A DNA stretch of 64,000 nucleotides from positions 46,610-110,609 of the forward strand of contig NZ_RHNU01000004.1 in NCBI RefSeq assembly GCF_003946015.1, in the 5' to 3' direction. Under the pieces are notes generated by a model. That model was not told the origin of the DNA. It worked only from the letters and a program-made list of their open reading frames with translations, and searched no databases. Below, in pieces: positions 63,580 through 64,000 of the stretch (positions are counted from its first letter, which is position 1; each line of letters opens with the position of its first letter). The DNA is from Companilactobacillus insicii. Lineage in GTDB: Bacteria; Bacillota; Bacilli; Lactobacillales; Lactobacillaceae. The position numbers and the translations under genes were made by a program.

Positions 63580-63714
63580 ATGGTTAATAGCCTGGTGTTA
63601 ATCCGAATAGAAAGTAGCGATTTTGTTAACTTTTTTGATAAATGTTTTATTTATATTATTTTATCTAAAGGCTATCTTGAAGTTGACTCATTTGTCACTG
63701 ATAGTACTATTTAA
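63580..63714 (+). CDS. Small ORF of a candidate type I toxin-antitoxin-like locus
   Basis: A 44-residue ORF starts at ATG 63580, 6 bases after AAGGGAGGTG (63565-63573). It contains a hydrophobic stretch (about residues 15-29, FVNFFDKCFIYIIL). ACCT / AGGT pairing around the ribosome binding site could mask it. It is followed by two strong hairpins and an opposing promoter, the arrangement of type I toxins with antisense RNA. The peptide itself does not match a family I recognise and may be decayed; past the TAA the same frame continues for 22 sense codons. Confidence 0.4.
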   Translation: MVNSLVLIRIESSDFVNFFDKCFIYIILSKGYLEVDSFVTDSTI

Positions 63715-63750
63715 AATAATTGTTCAAGTGAAGCTAATCATTTGGACACT

Positions 63751-63869
63751 AAAAAAGTGAACCCATTGACTAGCCGGTCACAGTTCACTTTTTAGGATTG
63801 GCTACCGCGTCAGCGGAATTGCCGTAAGCAGACCATCATTTCGGTCTGCTTTTTATTGACTTTTGTTAC
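63751..63869 (-). ncRNA. Candidate antisense RNA (antitoxin-like)
   Basis: A minus-strand promoter at 63876-63904 would start an RNA of about 115 nt ending at the hairpin AAAAAGTGAAC / GTTCACTTTTT (63752-63793) and six T. The plus-strand transcript of the 44-residue ORF would run through the same bases to its own terminator at 63827-63854, so the two RNAs overlap at their 3' ends. Confidence 0.5.
63827..63854 (+). terminator. Terminator of the plus-strand small transcript
   Basis: A hairpin AGCAGACC / GGTCTGCT (63827-63850) is followed by TTTTATT on the plus strand. Confidence 0.82.
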
Positions 63870-63875
63870 AAAAAC

Positions 63876-63904
63876 ATTATAACAGCTCAAAAATTATTCA
63901 GCAA
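63876..63904 (-). promoter_or_regulatory. Promoter of the candidate antisense RNA
   Basis: On the minus strand TTGCTG (63899-63904), a 17-base spacer and a perfect TATAAT (63876-63881) have no protein gene downstream before the hairpin at 63752-63793. Confidence 0.65.
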
Positions 63905-63936
63905 TTATAACGATACAAAAAAAGGGTCTAAACTTT

Positions 63937-63969
63937 CTGGTATTGGTGAAAGCCAATACCAGTTTTTTT
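63937..63969 (+). terminator. Terminator near the window end
   Basis: A ten-pair hairpin CTGGTATTGG / CCAATACCAG (63937-63962) is followed by seven T on the plus strand. The gene it serves is not clear; it may back up the terminator at 63827. Confidence 0.8.
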
Positions 63970-64000
63970 ATTGTCTAAATTTCTGGATAGAAAAAGGACC

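Noticed and set aside
63735..63795. Insertion-sequence end (TGGACACTAAAAAAGTGAAC)
   Set aside because: No transposase remnant, no matching second end and no target duplication; the hairpin with opposing promoter fits overlapping small RNAs better.

Overview
The window comes from the chromosome of a low-GC Gram-positive bacterium of the family Lactobacillaceae. The evidence is the gene order (hpf-secA-prfB-phoPR; ftsK-ymfF-ymfH-ymfI-rodZ-pgsA-cinA-recA-rny; yjbH/relQ-nadK-rluD-mgtE), the AGGAGGTGA-type ribosome binding sites, autolysins with SLAP-like C-terminal domains, a WxL surface protein, DUF1149, luxS and a tRNA-sensing T-box. A Companilactobacillus-type species is my best guess; the sequence alone does not prove the genus. 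Most genes are on the minus strand. I see no rRNA, tRNA, CRISPR array, intact insertion sequence or prophage.

Layout. 0.1-5.8 kb: phosphate uptake operon pstS-pstC-pstA-pstB-pstB-phoU, trailed by a yvlC/yvlD-like pair. 5.9-11.7 kb: cell-surface block of two tandem GH73 glucosaminidases, a WxL lectin-like protein and a zinc amidase. 11.9-18.5 kb: phoR-phoP, prfB (programmed frameshift), secA and hpf. 18.5-25.4 kb: comFC-comFA, yigZ, tagO, rny, recA. 25.4-33.3 kb: cinA, pgsA, rodZ, ymfI, ymfH, ymfF, ftsK. 33.4-38.5 kb: DUF1149, trmL behind a possible attenuator, an AI-2E-family transporter, a lactonase, uppP and cutC. 38.5-48.5 kb: a nine-gene aromatic operon. 48.8-54.8 kb: mgtE, rluD, nadK, relQ, yjbH, coiA and an editing protein. 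54.9-60.4 kb: an Isd-like NEAT/heme uptake locus. 60.4-64 kb: an SDR gene, luxS, a Met T-box with metQ, and a small locus resembling a type I toxin-antitoxin pair.

How the genes work together. The aromatic operon covers every step from PEP plus erythrose 4-phosphate to 4-hydroxyphenylpyruvate. It carries its own transketolase and a shikimate kinase fused to chorismate mutase. Its roughly 330-nt leader encodes a 16-residue peptide with three Tyr and two Phe codons, followed by mutually exclusive hairpins and a strong terminator. This looks like peptide-leader attenuation of aromatic biosynthesis and is the most interesting signal in the window. Three competence genes (comFA, coiA, cinA) share an identical 10-base element, CGTAATTTAG, just upstream of their starts. 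It is a candidate late-competence promoter motif and would also feed recA, which has its own LexA box. The NEAT proteins, binding protein, permease and ATPase form a surface-to-cytoplasm heme relay with several unusual features. All functional statements rest on reading motifs and context; no database search was run.
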